Assembly (NCBI RefSeq): GCF_932526225.1
Contig: NC_064035.1
Location: 18,589,969-18,653,968, forward strand
DNA: 64,000 bases
Origin: Nematostella vectensis
Taxonomy: Eukaryota > Cnidaria > Anthozoa > Actiniaria > Edwardsiidae
Direction: 5' to 3'
Positions 38,502-51,611 of the stretch are shown here, one piece after another. A program made the position numbers and the translations under genes. The number at the start of each line of letters is the position of its first letter. Position 1 is the stretch's first letter. The notes below the pieces were generated by a model. The model ran no database searches. It was given only the letters and a program-made list of their open reading frames with translations, and had not been told where the DNA came from.

Positions 38502-39715
38502 ATTAGAAATGGATTACAAGGTGAATGCTATTAGACACCTGTTCAAGAATAAGATCATGAGGCCAAGATAAGATGAATACTACTATCACAAGATGCATCC
38601 TTCTGCCATATGTAATCAGACACTGCTGCCTATCCAAACACAGATACACTTGCCGTTCAGCACACAGGGAGTGTATCACGATGAATGGGAAGGGGGAGCA
38701 GGGGGCCTGAATCCAAATGTGCGGCCCATGAGATATGATAATGAAGTGCTGAAAAATCAATCCTTACAGAAAATGATTAATATGATAGCTTTTGTAGATA
38801 CAGTATGAATAAAGTGAAAAAAACAATATCCTACTGGTGAGAATTATTAGTAAGATGAGAAGAAGAAAGATGATAATTACTGATATAAAACCAATCTTTG
38901 ACATGATTAGTCTAAACTGTTAAAAGACAATAGCTACTTGAGTACTTTTAAAAGCTCATAAATTTTAAATAGCCATCCTGCGTTCAACAAAAGCCCATTG
39001 TCTCCCATCTCTTCAGTGCCTGTGCTGTGACTTGCAAAATACAATTGAGCATACAGTAAAAGCTCAGTTGGTTTAGGATTCTTCCCGAAAACACATAGAA
39101 AAAATTTTGGGGAGGATTTTCTTTATTTCTCCAACTGTAAAAAAGCATTCCAGTATTTTTTATAATTATTTTTCATCTAATTATTACTTGTTCAACCAGA
39201 ACTATTTTTATGGTGTATTTCTGGTCTATGTTGCAGGGCTCTCTCTGGGTGAAGTAGACTATTCAATCTCCCTTTCCCATGAGAGTGAGCTTCAACTCCC
39301 TCCCCCTTCTGATGGGATACTGTAGATTTTCTTAACCAAATCTACTAACCCAATTGGTGAAATCGCTATTGAATAATTAATAGAGTTTTCAATTGCTCTT
39401 TGCTATAGCATACTAGGGGACTTGTGCTAAGAGAGCCATGTGACTGTTTGGGTGGCAAACTAGCATGCGCCCAGCCTTAAGCGGCAAAATAACTGCAACA
39501 AAAAGCAACTTATTCAGCGATTACAAAAAAAGCTCCTTGTTTTCAGAAAGGGTTTAGTTTCATTTAAAGATTTTATTTCTTTGTATTTCTCTGGTTTGAT
39601 GGGCGCAGTCATTTCTGATTTTTTTGTTTGATCATTTTGTTTTGAATTTGCCACCCAAAAAGGTCACATGATCTCTTAGTGCAACTCCCCTATTATACTT
39701 TGAAATATTGCTATG
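38502..39715. other. 3' region of the CP2 gene and intergenic DNA
   Basis: No further exon recognised. AATAAA at 38808-38813 is the likely poly(A) signal, about 310 bases after the TAG stop. Confidence 0.5.
38808..38813 (+). terminator. Poly(A) signal of the CP2 gene
   Basis: AATAAA following TACAGTATG, the first canonical hexamer after the stop at 38501. Confidence 0.5.
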
Positions 39716-39853
39716 CTAAGGCTATATTCAAACGTCATATTATCCATGAGCCATATTCAATGCAAATGCATGAAAATGAAGATGAAACAATCAACTTGAT
39801 TCATTTACATGCATTGGCATTGAATACTGCTCATGGATAATAACTTGGCCTAA
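39716..39853. mobile_element. Foldback MITE, copy 2
   Basis: A diverged copy of the hairpin at 24888-25032: CCATGAGCCATATTCAATGC on the left and GCATTGAATACTGCTCATGG on the right. It lies between the convergent ends of the CP2 and MALSU1 genes. Confidence 0.85.
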
Positions 39854-40147
39854 CTGTTTTAAATCATGTTATTATTTTCTTGCCCTTTTGTGCATCCATT
39901 ATTCACCAAAAAATACTCTATCCTGTGAATACAAAGTTTTATTTACGTAAACCCAGTTTTTTATCAAAATGGCATGCCTTTAACATAATGGCGTGCATGG
40001 CAAGATACCATAGTCTGAAGCATGCTAGAATGAGCATATTTTGTATAAAAAAAATAATGGGAAGATACAAATTATTTATATTAAAATAAACACTTTGTTG
40101 TTTTGTGTTCATACTGCATAGTACATTATATTGGGAACTACTGTTAA

Positions 40148-42260
40148 CTAACTCTCATCTGGTTTGACATCCTCTTCAACCTTTGATTTATCACCAAGGT
40201 ATACAGTCTGCAGGAATTCATCATGCTCCATCATGGCTTTGTACTGGTCATCGAATCTGGGGCCTAGTACCCATAGTTTTTCTAGTTCATAAAGTTCCCT
40301 TGCTTCAGGCAAAAAGAAATGTACCACCATGTTACCTAAGTGAAAAAAACATGTTCATTACGATAATACTATAGCTTTCCATTTACCACAGAACTAGTCT
40401 ATCATACATAAGGGAGTTTTTAGTGCCAAATATTATGCATGGGTGGTACAGTAACTTGGCAATATAAATATAATTGTCCATTGGAAGCGTGGTTCTATGA
40501 GAAAGCTTTCCAATACTTTTAGCTTTAAAACTACTTAGAATGAAAATTAACACAAACCGTATCACTCTTCTCTCCTCCCTACAAGCTTGAAGGCAAGTTG
40601 GTTGGTAGGAAACTACAATACAGGGGAATTCAGATAGGTAATATTTAAACTAACTCTATATTAATTATACTGTTCACTTCTGATATATGGCATGATTGGA
40701 TTATTTGAGATACAGTAAATGATCTCCTTGACTTACCAATATCCACAACCAACCAGTAATTGCTATCAAGTCCTTCCACAGTCACATGACCATGTTTACC
40801 AACACCTCTCGTCTCATATCCTCTAAACTATAAAGGAAAAGCATACCTGTCAACTCTCCCACATTAGGCGGGAGTCTCAAGATTTTAGACCCCTTCTCTC
40901 GCTCTCCAGCTTTTTTTAACGCTTCCGAAAAATTATTCTATAGAAAATTGCCATTTTGCCTATTTTCTATTATTAAAAATATTTGAAACATAAATTCCTT
41001 TGCGTAGCACAATTAATCTAACACCCTCGTGAGATCAATAAGTGGATTTGTTTGTGAGAGCTTTCTATACTGCAAATGCCTGCAAGGCTAAACCCACCCC
41101 TCCCCCTCAAAAACGAATATACCGCACCCCTCCATCAAAAATATTCTCAAGCCTTGAGATTTTCAGAGGTTGACAGATTATGGAAAAAGTCATCAATATG
41201 TCAACGTGACATCTGTATAAAGTTTTTCCCTTCTTCAAATCCTTTGGAAAGGAAATGCCTTTGTTTAGGTTTACCACTAATTCCAGGGGGTAAAATAAGT
41301 CTCCAACAAATTTCAGCTCTTTCTGGCTCATGGTAGTTGTAGATACAGACATTTTTGGTTGTGTCGTTGTGTACCGGCTAACAAAACCAAGTCCTGAACT
41401 ATGTCATGGGTCAAGTATTGGCTTATAAACGTTATGCATACATTAATTGGAACACAATGATAGAGCCCAATTTTTTACACCAAACTCTGCATCCCCTAAT
41501 TGATACTCCCTTTTCACAGGTTCTAGGTTACCCTAAAATAACCCATGTAGGCCTTCACTTAGCCTCAAATATGTTATTAGATATCTTGGCTAATATCCTT
41601 TTACATTTATATACAGTGGTACCTCTATTAGGCTGCAATCTGCTATATCACCATGCCTAGAGTGGTCATTTGATAGAAGCACCACTGTATAATTTCTTTA
41701 GAAATGGTTATTTTTATTACATTTACCAGTTGTTCCAGGTTTTTTGACATTGCTCTCAGATGACGAGGAGACATACCACTCACGACAACAAAGTAGTCCA
41801 CATAAACCGACCTTGCACCTGAGGTCTTTATCACACAGATATCCATAGCTCCTTCGAACTGTAGAAAGTCCACTAGGTCATCAACCTTCATGTAACCATC
41901 ACTATCTAACTGGTAACATTTGTGTCTGGACAAAACTTTCTGAGGAGAAGGTTTTTCAGTGACGCTTTGGATTTCTTCACTCTTTTGAGTTCCTTCGGTC
42001 AAACGAGTATCATGGATTGTTGTTGAGTCGGTGTAATGGTTAGAAAAAGAAAGTGGTTGTTGGCTCAGTGAAGGTCTCCAAATTGAACCTCTACGTTGAG
42101 TACATGTACAGGTCGCTCCATGAGGCTGTGATATTAGTCTCGTATTCCTAATATTCTGGGATAGACTGTATCCCATTAATCCCTTATTATGTCCAACTGC
42201 TGAAAAAGCATACCGGGCCTGTTTAGTCATACGCAAAAATGTCCAATACCTTATAAACAT
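40148..42260 (-). CDS. MALSU1: Mitochondrial ribosomal silencing factor MALSU1 (RsfS family)
   Basis: RsfS/MALSU1 binds uL14 of the mitochondrial large subunit, aiding its assembly and blocking premature joining of the small subunit. Exons on the minus strand: 42260-41727, 40827-40737, 40335-40148; 270 aa, in phase. The RsfS domain covers about residues 124-265: [20 protein letters not shown], then [17 protein letters not shown], then [12 protein letters not shown], then [15 protein letters not shown], then [10 protein letters not shown]. The first 120 residues are basic, Ser/Thr-rich and poor in acids near the start ([20 protein letters not shown]), as expected for a mitochondrial presequence. 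The order VVDIGxxVVHFF...RxxYxLExLW is diagnostic. It is transcribed divergently from DNAJC7, whose ATG lies 452 bp away. Confidence 0.95.
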
Positions 42261-42712
42261 GGTGCATTTGTTTTGTATTTTCTCACAGTGAAGTACGAGA
42301 TCAACTAGTTACCAGTCTTCGAAATTCATCGTGATTTTTTACTGGGTCTCGGGCTTCGCATGGGCTGCCTGTGTTCTACCGCGAGGTTTTGACTGACTGT
42401 TGTTTTTTTTTTAATTTATTTCACCTCATAATTCGCACCATCTTATATCCATGTCTTACAACAAGCACACGTCTCTGAATATTTTTGTTGTTGTTGAATT
42501 TCAAGAAAAAGAGTCTAACTAGCAAACTTTGCCGGTAAATAGAACAATTTTATCATTCGTATTTTGATTCTAATTGCACCCGAACAAGTGAAGATAAGAA
42601 TTAAAAACCGAATGAAACATCGCTTTTTTTTTACCGCGAAATATTTCGCAATTTTTTTTATGGGGCCTTGCCCGGCCAGAAGCCTGGTATCTAGCAGAGA
42701 GTGTTCAGGAAC
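42261..42712. promoter_or_regulatory. Shared promoter region between MALSU1 and DNAJC7
   Basis: The 452-bp gap between two divergent start codons must hold both leaders and promoters. No TATA box is evident. Compact head-to-head arrangement suggests a bidirectional promoter; this is inference from layout. Confidence 0.6.
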
Positions 42713-43497
42713 ATGGCGGACACAGAGATGAAATCCGGCGAAGAAAAACCAGAAGCGATGGAAATAGAACCGGAAAACTCTCCAGAGGAAGAGCAAGACA
42801 AGTGAGACGTGCTCCACTCTAATGGTGTGAGCAATGACTTGGTGAATGACTAATAGGGATTTGTCTTTTTTTACTCGCAGAGTCAAATTAGCGGAAGCAA
42901 AAAAGGCTGAGGGCAATCGCGAATATGGATTAAAGAATTACGTTTCAGCCATCGCGCTGTACTCTAAAGCTATAGGTGAGATAAACCACTTACAAGCTTG
43001 TACTCTCCTTTCTTAGCTATGAGAGGCTCGCTTAGAAGACGTTGTTTAATTTTGTTTGGGTGCAGATGGAGCAATTCACCGTGGTTATTACCAAGCTACG
43101 GTAACACATGCCTTCATTTTTTCTAGCACATTCCATCTTTAGATCCCATTATCGACAAGTAAATGATGTAGCGCTTTTGTGAATGTTTATCTTTATTTTA
43201 TTCTAGACAAATATGCCTCGCGGATGTTAACTTCATATAATCGCCCTTTGAAATCATCTCTATTTTATATTAAACAAACAAAAACTATTAAGAAAATCAT
43301 CAAAACAAATTGATATCAATATGGGTAACCAATAACTTAGCAGTATTAAGTAATCAAGCAAGAGGGAGCAAGCATTATGTAGTCCAGACGTGGACTCTCC
43401 TTGTGCTTGACATTCTGGCTCTTGAAAATAAACCACACACTGTACTTATTTATGATTTTAGGATTCAATGTTATGGTATTTTATTGGCCCTAATGCC

Positions 43498-43528
<31 letters not shown>

Positions 43529-46500
43529 AGACAACCATTCCTTGCTAACCAGCTTGTAATTGTTGGGTGTCAAGGAGTCGCTGTATATATGATGGCAGAG
43601 TCTAACTTCAGTCTGTAATTGTTTGCACTACCCGAAAGGCATTTGTATGTAGTACACATCTTACATTGTTGTAAAGACCATGTCAGCACTGTGAGCCTTA
43701 AACTGCATTGAACAACTTTGTTCTTCTTTTCTAGAGTTTGCACCTCATGTAGCCACATTTTATGGGAACCGCTCAGCTGCTTACATGATGATTTCAAATT
43801 ATGACAAAGCATTGGAGGATGCTTTACTATCCATTGAAATTGATAATAACTTTGTCAAAGTAAGTTTACATTTGAATCCAGTAATTCTCTAAAAAATCGA
43901 AATTTAAGGTACATTAATGAGTTTGAATTTATGTATATTGTATATTGTATATATGGTGGCCAAAGGCTGATACCTACTGTATACTCCACCCCTTCTCCTC
44001 AACTTTTTATTTTACATTTTGATTGATATTTTAAAATTTTATTTCTTTATTATCTGAAATAACATTTTGCGGTCACCATACATTTGTACAGATGTGTTCT
44101 TTCTCTTCAAGTGCTCTATTGGTCCTTACTGGATAACCAAGAAATTCTGCTATGTGTAAATTCATTTTTAAAACAGCAGACTGGCTAGTCTGCAACCTGT
44201 TGTTACCATGATATTCAATTTTATTGAAATGTAATGGCTATACAAGCTCATCAGCTGTGTGTCATGATGTAGGGACATTACCGAGCTGCTAAATGCCACT
44301 TGGCCATGGGCTCCGCAAGTAATGCTTTGCGGGAGATCAGAAAAGTCTTGGAACTTGACCCAAAGAATAAAGATGCTCGAGCTGATGTAAGTTTAAAGGA
44401 TTTCTAGGCTAAATTGAGCTTCTATGATATTAGTGTTGCTTTGGATTGAGCCATGGCATTGTTTTGTTATGTGGACAGATGAAATCTGCCAAGATGGTGC
44501 AAGACTTTGAGTCATCAGCTTTAGAAGCCTATGATAAGAAGGATTATAGAAAGGTCAGTTTGGTGGCATCTATTTTATTCTCTGTAATGTGTTCCAGCAA
44601 TGTGCTCCACTTGGCAATCATATGATGGATCAAAAGCTATTTTATACCCTCTTTTGAATGTTTTGCTTCCATTTCCCTTGGAGATATAGTATAGGAAACA
44701 ATTTGCTCGCCCAAAAGTGGTCCATGGTGGACTAAGAGGTGGATGATAGTGATTAACTGTTTTAGTGCCTTACAATAGAAATCCCGGTGTTTTTTATTTT
44801 CTGTTTCTTTTCCGTAGCTGTTGTTTGAACCAAAACCTTTTTACCCTCCAGGTGGTATTCTGCATGAGGAATATTTTAGATGTTTGCCCTGCTGCAACTT
44901 TCTTCAAAGTGATGAAGGCTGAGGCTTTAGCTTTAATGGAAAAGTACAGTGATGCAGAACTAGAAGCTACGTAAGTATAACGTTAGCACATTTGTCATTT
45001 GAAAGGGGCTATTATATGCTAAAATAATGAAGGTGTGATAAAAAGAAATTTTCCTTGAAATGGATTATATACAAGGGGTTTGTTTGGTTTACCTAAATAC
45101 TTGTACCAAAAATAAAAAAAACTTGTTTTATTTTATTTCCATCTTCTTGATGGGAGATGTTTAAACCATGTTATTACATTCAACCTTGGGTGGAAGGGTG
45201 CTCTATTTGATATTGTCATAGCCCTACATTTCAATTTGCAGTAACTGATAAGTAAAATATATGATTTCACAGAGAGTTGTTACGGAAGGACCCGAGTAAC
45301 ATTGATGCTCTATATGTCAGAGGTTTATGTCTGTATTATCAGGTAAGCTCTGTGGATATGGTAGCAGTGCAATGCTGTACATCCCACACCAGGGGAGTAA
45401 GCTAGTTCTATTGACAAGACATGTTCCGCATGGAAAAAGATACTTTAGTGGGCATCTTTAACATGACAGAAAACTTGTTGTTACAGTACGTCGTTTGTGC
45501 CAATCAACTGATACTTCGTGCTGGACAGTAATGGATAATGTTTTTTTTTATGTTTTTTAGGACAATGTGGACAAAGCGTATCAGCATTTTATCCAAGTTA
45601 TGAAGAAAGACCCTGATCACAAAAAGGCCAGAATGATATTAAGGGTACTGTGTCTGCTAATTTCTCTTTTGTTTTGCAAAAAGAAGATACTTAAGAAATT
45701 GTAATAAAACTTATATCTTATATCTGCTATTCTTACATCAATTTTTGGCATATTTCTGCCCATTATTCTTATACCTAGAAGCATACCTGATGTGTAATTG
45801 CTATAATATGCACAAATTATTCTAAAATTATACAATTAAAATAACAATTCTACAATAGCTGGTAGTAACTATTGCCTTTTATTTTCTGTCAGAAAGCTAA
45901 ATCGCTACAGGCAAAGAAGCAAGAAGGGAATGATGCATTTACTGGTGGGCATTACCAGAAGGCATATGAACTGTACACAGAGGCTTTAGAAATTGACCCC
46001 AAGAATAAGTCAACCAATGCAAAGCTTTACTATAACAGAGCTGTGGTGGGATCAAAGGTGGGTAATCTCATATTATCATTCCATATTTCCTGCTATTAGA
46101 GGCCTCTTCTTTGTTTTTACTGGGCTGATGTTCAAGAGGAAAAACCTGTTTGGATTAACCTGCTGCCTTTCACGATACCTTTATACTACCAGCAAGACAT
46201 CAATGTCCATATCTTGGGAAAGGCTTCCAAACCGTAGTTTCTAATGTGCAGAGTTAGACACAGTTTTATTGTTTTTGAAAAGACTTTCACTTTGGCCAAC
46301 TGGTCAACGGAAAAGTCTCATTTATCAGATGGCCTTGTATTACATAACTAACTACATGTAACAGGTTTTTTTTAAACTGTTCATTGTTAGCTTGGTAAAA
46401 ATGATCAAGCAATTGAAGACTGCACTCAAGCCATGAATCTTGACCACACTTATACCAAGGCATACCTTAAGAGAGCTAACTGGTAAGTCTCTGGCAAGGG

Positions 46501-47691
46501 GTGCATCTGCTGAAACAGCACCCACCTCAATCCCACAAATCAATACTACATACATAATTGGACATAAGTTATTGTTTAGTAGCTAGCTGGAGGGTGGGAC
46601 GTGGAAAGTGAGGTATGTATTTTTCATAATATGGGAAGAATATGGAAGGAAGCAATGTCCGCCTAATTTAAAATAATGTTAAATACGTTGGCAATGGACC
46701 TCTTTAAAAATATGATTCCCGCCACCTTGATTTGAGTAAAAAGTCTTAAAGTTAAAGAATTTTAGAGTAAGGTTGCTACTACTATTGTATATGCAAATGG
46801 TGGATTTCTATTTTAAGTCTTACTAGTGTGTCGGCCCTTATTAGTGGTTACTATCAAAATAACTGTAATAGACAAACAATAGATCACATTGTGAGCACCT
46901 TTATTGACAGTGTTGGTAGCATGTTATGTCTAAGTACTGATAACTGTTTTAATTTCCCTCCTGATTTAGTTACATGGAATCAGAAAAATATGAAGAAGCA
47001 GTCAGGGACTATGAATCGCTCTGCAAGAAGGACCGCTCTTCGAGAGGTACAGTTCTATGGGATAGGCATACATATGGTTCTGTGTCTTTCCTTTGCACTT
47101 TTTTTTAATAAATCAATGAATTATTATTGATAAACAACTTCAAATCTATGTAGTGAATTTCTAATCCTTTGATTGATTATTTGTTTGTTTCAGAATTTAG
47201 AAGATTATTGGAAAAAGCTAAATTAGAATTAAAAAAGAGCAAAAGAAAAGATTACTACAAAATATTGAACATTTCTAAAACTGCAAGTGAGGATGAGATA
47301 AAAAAAGCTTACAAGAAGGAAGCTCTCAAACACCATCCAGGTAATTGACCATTCTGGCTTTCCTAGCATTTCTTTGCTATGTCAGACCAACCAAGGAGAC
47401 CCAGGCAGGTTAGGTGATCATAAGGTATGAGAGGGCGGGGCTAGGTGCGTTTGGTGATCACAAGGTATTGGAGGGCGGGGCTAGACATGTTTGGTGATCA
47501 GAAGGTATAAGTATTCAGCATTCAGTCAGCCTCTTACATCTGCCTGTTATCCTGTCTTATTGATGTCTCCCTATATGTCAACAGATCGACATTCAGGGGC
47601 ATCAGATGAACAGAAGAAAATTGCTGAGAAACAATTTAAAGAGGTAATGGTCACTGAAGTAGATGGTTTTTCTCAGAGATAAAAACCCATA

Positions 47692-47750
<59 letters not shown>

Positions 47751-48781
47751 AAATAAGTATTACTGATTACTGAGTAAACTTTATAGAATGCATTTTAATT
47801 TCTACTAGCTGTACTCAGTGTATTGTTTATATCATTGTTTTTTTTTAGTATTACAAATAAATATATGTATTTTCAGGTCAATGAGGCATACAGTATCTTA
47901 TCTGACCCCAAGAAGAAAAGGCGTTATGACAGCGGCCAGGACTTGGAAGAAGGCTACGGCATGGATGGTATGTGTATAGCTTCAACCCTTCAACTTGTCT
48001 GAGGGGTATGCCTTAACACATTTTGTCTTGCAGACTTTGACCCGAACTCTATATTCCAAGCATTCTTTGGAGGCCCTGGCGGCTTTGCATTTAACTTTGG
48101 TGGCCCAGGTAAGATGATAAACTAAAACCATAAGATATTACATCACCCACTATAGAAGTCAGTACAGTCTAAGAATAGAAATACAGAAAAGGAGAAACCT
48201 TTATTTGCTTCGCAATATCTATAGCCACGTTTGCATTTTTGTAGCTACCGAACTGTAGTGTTTTAGGCTATTTAAATGCACAAAGGAACGCAGGGCGCAA
48301 GGGTAAGTGCAAGAGATCCCAACTTGATTTCCTTGCGCTATGCCAATGTTTGCCAGGTTCTCACTTGTGCCGCACTTGCAGTTCTAGCACATGGAGCCCA
48401 AGGTCACATCTTGTGATTTTTGGAACTAGTAAGATGCTTAGCCTACGTGTAGCCGCTGACTCGTGAAAAGGATATTTTAGGCTATAAGATGATCTATTAT
48501 GTAGAGTAAGGCAGTGAGGCATCAGTGAGGTAGCTGATTTTTTTACAATACTTCACAGAGATTATTAAAATGATCACTTCTAACAACTCGATGAGTCTCG
48601 TGTGTTTTTATTGTGAATTTCTTACAAATTCTTAAAACAGAAAAACTGATCTTGGGCTTCCTGTGGTCGTGGTGAGTACCCACCCTATTTATTTTTTTTT
48701 GTTTTCTTCGCAGGGGGTGCCACCTACCAACAGAGTGATGGATTCCCTGGTGGCGGCAACTTCCGCTTCACCTTCGGTTAA
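42713..48781 (+). CDS. DNAJC7: DNAJC7-like TPR and J-domain co-chaperone, 16 exons
   Basis: Cytosolic co-chaperone: TPRs bind the C-terminal tails of Hsp70 and Hsp90, and the J domain stimulates Hsp70 ATPase. Exons: 42713-42801, 42881-42975, 43735-43859, 44273-44386, 44479-44553, 44852-44970, 45273-45342, 45561-45644, 45893-46057, 46391-46482, 46970-47046, 47194-47340, 47585-47643, 47877-47967, 48034-48108, 48714-48781; 514 aa (human about 494), every join in phase. TPR motifs run from about residue 32 to 370 (for example [45 protein letters not shown]). The J domain begins [20 protein letters not shown] at about 387 and includes the HPD triad, split by the intron after 47340 (HHP|DRHSGAS). 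The C-terminus is Gly/Phe-rich ([12 protein letters not shown], ending FRFTFG), as in the family. The start ATG is followed by a short acidic leader typical of the family. Confidence 0.97.
47413..47515. repeat. 40-bp tandem repeat, three copies
   Basis: GGTGATCATAAGGTATGAGA and variants recur at 40-bp spacing with GAGGGCGGGGCTAG in each unit, inside the DNAJC7 intron that splits HPD. Confidence 0.8.
47698..47748. repeat. TA microsatellite
   Basis: About 25 TA dinucleotides in a DNAJC7 intron. Confidence 0.98.
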
Positions 48782-49168
48782 ATTCAACCAATCAAACCGC
48801 TACTCGCGCATCCAATCCCGAATCATTTTCTACCGACGTCATGTCACGTGGTAGGCAGCATGCGCTGTTCACGTGGCCATGTTGCAGTCACAGAAAAGGC
48901 CTGGCTGTGCAATGTGGCTCGATGGCGCGCGTATTCACAAACTCTCGTTGCATCCTACAGATTTGAGCTATAAAAATTTGATACTACTGGAATGGGGGGG
49001 GGGGGCATTTTAATTTTTTTTTGCGTGGCGTTACTCTATTTTGTACAGAATATTAGGGTTTTCCATCCACTAGAGCTAGAAACCACACTTAGTCCATTAC
49101 CGAGAGAAGATAATGTAAGAGAGCGTACGGCTTGTTGTAAATCAGTTGCATGTTTTTATTCGGCAGTC

Positions 49169-49174
49169 AATAAA
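49169..49174 (+). terminator. Poly(A) signal of DNAJC7
   Basis: AATAAATAATAC about 390 bases after the TAA stop at 48781; the first canonical hexamer downstream. Confidence 0.5.
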
Positions 49175-49887
49175 TAATACATTTTAATATGTTTTAGTGG
49201 TTGGCATTATGAGGCGAAGTGAGAAAAACAATATTTTGCGCACTTGATATCTTGGTGAAGCCTTAGTGCAACCAGCCCTCTGCAGGGGCTTTCTGTCTCG
49301 CCATCTCCACCTCCGGGTTTCGCAGGAAGCGTAATGTTATGGTGATATATTTTTGCTACCCTTCCTCGGCGCACCCATAGATCTCGACTCTCAAAGATAT
49401 GACATGTTCCCAGCTTGTCGGACAGAATCGGACGAACCTCGCTGTCACAGACTCGGGGAAATAGTGTGACACTAAGGTGTCTCGATCCGTGTTGCCATCT
49501 TGTTCCTGAAAATTTAATAGAAACCTTTTTCCGTGGTAGATTTGGTTTTGGTTTTCAATTCAATATTATGAAATCACAGGAAATTCCGCCCCTTTTTTAC
49601 GCAGTCAATATTGATCATGAAATTTTCCTCAAAACGATCCAGGAAAAAAAAAACAGTAATATACCACAGGGAAATTACCTGAAGTAACACCGTCCAGGCA
49701 GTACCATCCAAGCTATACTTCAGCTGGCATCGTCTCACGAAAAGAAAGCTCTATTTACGGCCCTGGGTTGCGACTCCTGTAATGCGGGTGACTTTGAGCA
49801 GGTCGATTTGTAGGTGCTCTCCCGTCTGCCTAAAAAAGCTGTTGCTATGAATGCTTATGCCCGAACGCTTATTTTCTTGCCAGCCTG

Positions 49888-51290
49888 ACTTCAAATTCCT
49901 GCCCGCCTGCCTTACTCTTATGCTGCCTGCGTGTCCTGCCAGTCCACCCGCTCTTATTCCTGCCTGTTTGCTGCCCGCCTAGCTAACCCTTATGCTGTCT
50001 GCGTGTCCTGCCAGTCCACCCGCTCTTATTCCTGCCTGTTTGCTGCCCGCCTAGCTCACCCTTAAGCTGACTGCGTGTCCTGCCAGTCTACCCGCTCTTA
50101 TTCCTGCCTGTTTGCTGCCCGCCTAGCTTACCCTTATGCTGTCTGCGTGTCCTGCCAGTCCACCCGCTCTTATTCCTGCCTGTTTGCTGCCCGCCTAGCT
50201 CACCCTTAAGCTGACAGCGTGTCCTGCTAGTCCACCCGCTATTATTCCTGCCTGTTTGCTGCCCGCCTAGCCTTCCCTTATGCTGTCTGCGTGTCCTGCC
50301 AGTCCACCCGCTCATATTCCTGCCTGTTTGCTGCCCGCCTAGCTCACCCTTAAGCTGACAGCGTGTCCTGCTAGTCCACCCGCTCTTATTCCTGCCTGTT
50401 TGCTGCCCGCCTAGCTCACCCTTAAGCTGACTGCGTGTCCTGCCAGTCTACCCGCTCTTATTCCTGCCTGTTTGCTGCCCGCCTAGCTTACCCTTATGCT
50501 GTCTGCGTGTCCTGCCAGTCCACCCGCTCTTATTCCTGCCTGTTTGCTGCCCGCCTAGCTTACCCTTATGCCGTCTGCGTGTCCTGCCAGTCCACCCGCT
50601 CTTATTCCTGCCTGTTTGCTGCCCGCCTAGCTCACCCTTAAGCTGACAGCGTGTCCTGTCAGTCCACCCGCTATTATTCCTGCCTGTTTGCTGCCCGCCT
50701 AGCTCACCCTTAAGCTGACAGCGTGTCCTGTCAGTCCACCCGCTATTATTCCTGCCTGTTTGCTGCCCGCCTAGCCTTCCCTTATGCTGACTGCGTGTCC
50801 TGCCAGTCCACCCGCTATTATTTCTGCCTGTTTGCTGCCCGCCTATCTTACCCTTATGCTGACTGCGTGTCCTGCCAGTCTACCCGCTCTTATTCCTGCC
50901 TGTTTGCTGCCCGCCTAGCTTACCCTTATGCTGCCTGCGTGTCCTGCCAGTCCACCCGCTCTTATTCCTGCCTGTTTGCTGCCCGCCTAGCTCACCCTTA
51001 AGCTGACAGCGTGTCCTGTCAGTCCACCCGCTCTTATTCCTGCCTGTTTGCTGCCCGCCTAGCTTACCCTTAAGCTGACTGCGTGTCCTGCCAGTCCACC
51101 CGCTCTTATTCCTGCCTGTTTGCTGCCCGCCTAGCTCACCCTTAAGCTGACTGCGTGTCCTGCCAGTCCACCCGCTCTTATTCCTGACTGTTTGCTGCCC
51201 GCCTAGCCTTCCCTTATGCTGACTGCGTGCGTGTCCTTCTGTATTTTTGCCTGCCAGTCCACCCGCTCTTATTCCTTCCTATTAACTGTC
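49888..51290. repeat. 72-bp minisatellite downstream of DNAJC7
   Basis: About 18 copies of a 72-bp unit containing GTCCTGCCAGTCCACCCGCT, then TATTCCTGCCTGTTTGCTGC, then CCGCCTAGCTCACCCTTAAG. 72 is 24 codons, giving local open frames. Two unit types (CTTATGCTGTCTGCG and CTTAAGCTGACAGCG) alternate in patterns, but the TAA in the second type stops the frame every few units, so coding is unlikely. Confidence 0.96.
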
Positions 51291-51504
51291 CGCCTATATT
51301 CCTGTCTGTCCGCGTTCCGTTCCTATTTCCATGTTTTACCTCATTGCTGGAAGGTTTCCAGCCCCCCAGCTGTTTTTTTTTTTTTTTTTAATTCTCCTGC
51401 TGTAGTCGTGCAAATCTCGCTGCGTGTTAGGCTGTGTTTTCGGACTGAGCGCTGATTGCGAGTCTGCGATCCTCCCGTGTTCCAGGGCAGCAGAGTAGTC
51501 ATTT

Positions 51505-51611
51505 ATATATGGTTGACTATAGTGTCCCTAACCCAAACCATTTTTATAGTGAACCGTGTATTAAGGATATAATGAACAATAATTGAAGGATCTACTATAG
51601 TCAACCATATA
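51505..51611. mobile_element. Short MITE of about 107 bp
   Basis: Begins TATATGGTTGACTATAGT and ends ACTATAGTCAACCATATA: perfect 18-bp inverted repeats around about 70 bp. Confidence 0.75.

Noticed and set aside
50435-51001. Cys/Ser-rich repeat frames (CQSTRSYSCLFAARLA)
   Set aside because: 72-bp satellite; the frame is broken by TAA in one of the two unit types and there is no start or splice support.
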